DNA of 64,000 bases, taken from assembly GCF_900143515.1 (NCBI RefSeq), contig NZ_FSQT01000001.1, forward strand, positions 62,001 to 126,000, read 5' to 3'. Positions 63,907-64,000 of this stretch are shown here, one piece after another. The stretch's first letter is position 1. Each line of letters opens with the position of its first letter. Position numbers and translations under genes: made by a program. The notes under the pieces are model-generated. The model was not told where the DNA came from. It was given only the letters and a program-made list of their open reading frames with translations, and did not search any database. This DNA is from Micromonospora cremea. Its GTDB lineage: Bacteria > Actinomycetota > Actinomycetes > Mycobacteriales > Micromonosporaceae.

Positions 63907-64000
63907 ATGGAACTGACGATTAACGGGTGCCGCCTCACGGTCGAGGACCTCGGCCCCAGGGACGCACCACTGATCATCGCCCATCACGGCGGGGGCGGCA
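63907..64000 (+). CDS. Alpha/beta fold hydrolase, N-terminal part (cut by the window end)
   Basis: Thirty-one codons are visible. MELTINGCRLTVEDLGPRDA leads into PLIIAHHGGGG, the first strand and oxyanion-hole segment of alpha/beta hydrolases. AGGAG lies 6-7 nt before ATG 63907. It follows the DUF885 gene by 14 nt and belongs to the same operon. The rest lies beyond the window. Confidence 0.65.
   Translation, partial: MELTINGCRLTVEDLGPRDAPLIIAHHGGGG

Overview
High-GC actinobacterial chromosome segment. Almost every long gene best fits the family Micromonosporaceae (Micromonospora or a close relative). The evidence is GTG/ATG starts with GTGA/ATGA overlaps, a conservon-type kinase/roadblock pair, F420-type and mycothiol-type enzymes, and CTG/CGG-rich codon use. 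This placement is an inference, because no rRNA or other marker gene is present.

Layout. (1) 1-24.5 kb is ordinary chromosome. It holds a two-gene partial conservon and a GH1 beta-glucosidase with a CebR-type operator. A 5'-truncated tnpB and a hairpin-rich gap follow. Next come a run of small metabolic/membrane genes (DUF3159, PAP2 phosphatase, MDMPI-like, DUF1028, LtrA, LLM oxidoreductase, SDR, LysR). It closes with a leftward operon for a TPR/proline-rich protein, an FN3 protein, a MoxR ATPase, a DUF58 protein and a transglutaminase-like protein whose catalytic Cys and His look replaced. (2) At 24.5 kb a tRNA-Leu(GAG) is overlapped by the 3' end of a large serine recombinase that has lost its catalytic domain. 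This looks like the edge of an old integrated element. (3) An IS256-family element (25.85-27.30 kb) cuts both that recombinase and a secreted GH43 gene at their 5' ends, with no target duplication. The GH43, GH127 and GH54 genes beyond it form an L-arabinose-polymer degradation island. Two LacI-type operator candidates lie upstream of a broken arabinose-binding-domain remnant. (4) About 35.4-51.9 kb is a gene graveyard. It contains an intact IS110 element, remnants of IS5-, IS3- and group II intron-type elements, and broken arsR, DUF305, ltrA, HNH, MFS, PucR-like and CBM5/12 genes. Scattered among them are intact genes: a methyltransferase, a C39-like peptidase, a class I aldolase, a basic HTH protein and RecD2. 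(5) 52-64 kb is a single rightward catabolic cluster with visibly different codon preference. It encodes an oligopeptide ABC transporter, a chimeric ORF, a CaiB/BaiF CoA-transferase, an isoaspartyl peptidase, an RpiR regulator, an SDR, a DUF885 metallopeptidase-like protein and the start of an alpha/beta hydrolase.

Functionally, the transporter cluster probably imports a peptide or amide compound, with the isoaspartyl peptidase and DUF885 protein degrading it under RpiR control. The GH island releases alpha- and beta-linked arabinofuranose, and the GH1 enzyme cleaves cello-oligosaccharides when CebR is induced. The most unusual items are the isoaspartyl-peptidase/DMF-amidase chimera, the arsR gene lying in two halves 2.1 kb apart, the IS256 junction, and remnants of three RNA-dependent mobile systems (TnpB/omega RNA, IS110/bridge RNA, group II intron domain V). 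I found no CRISPR array and no clearly novel defence system.
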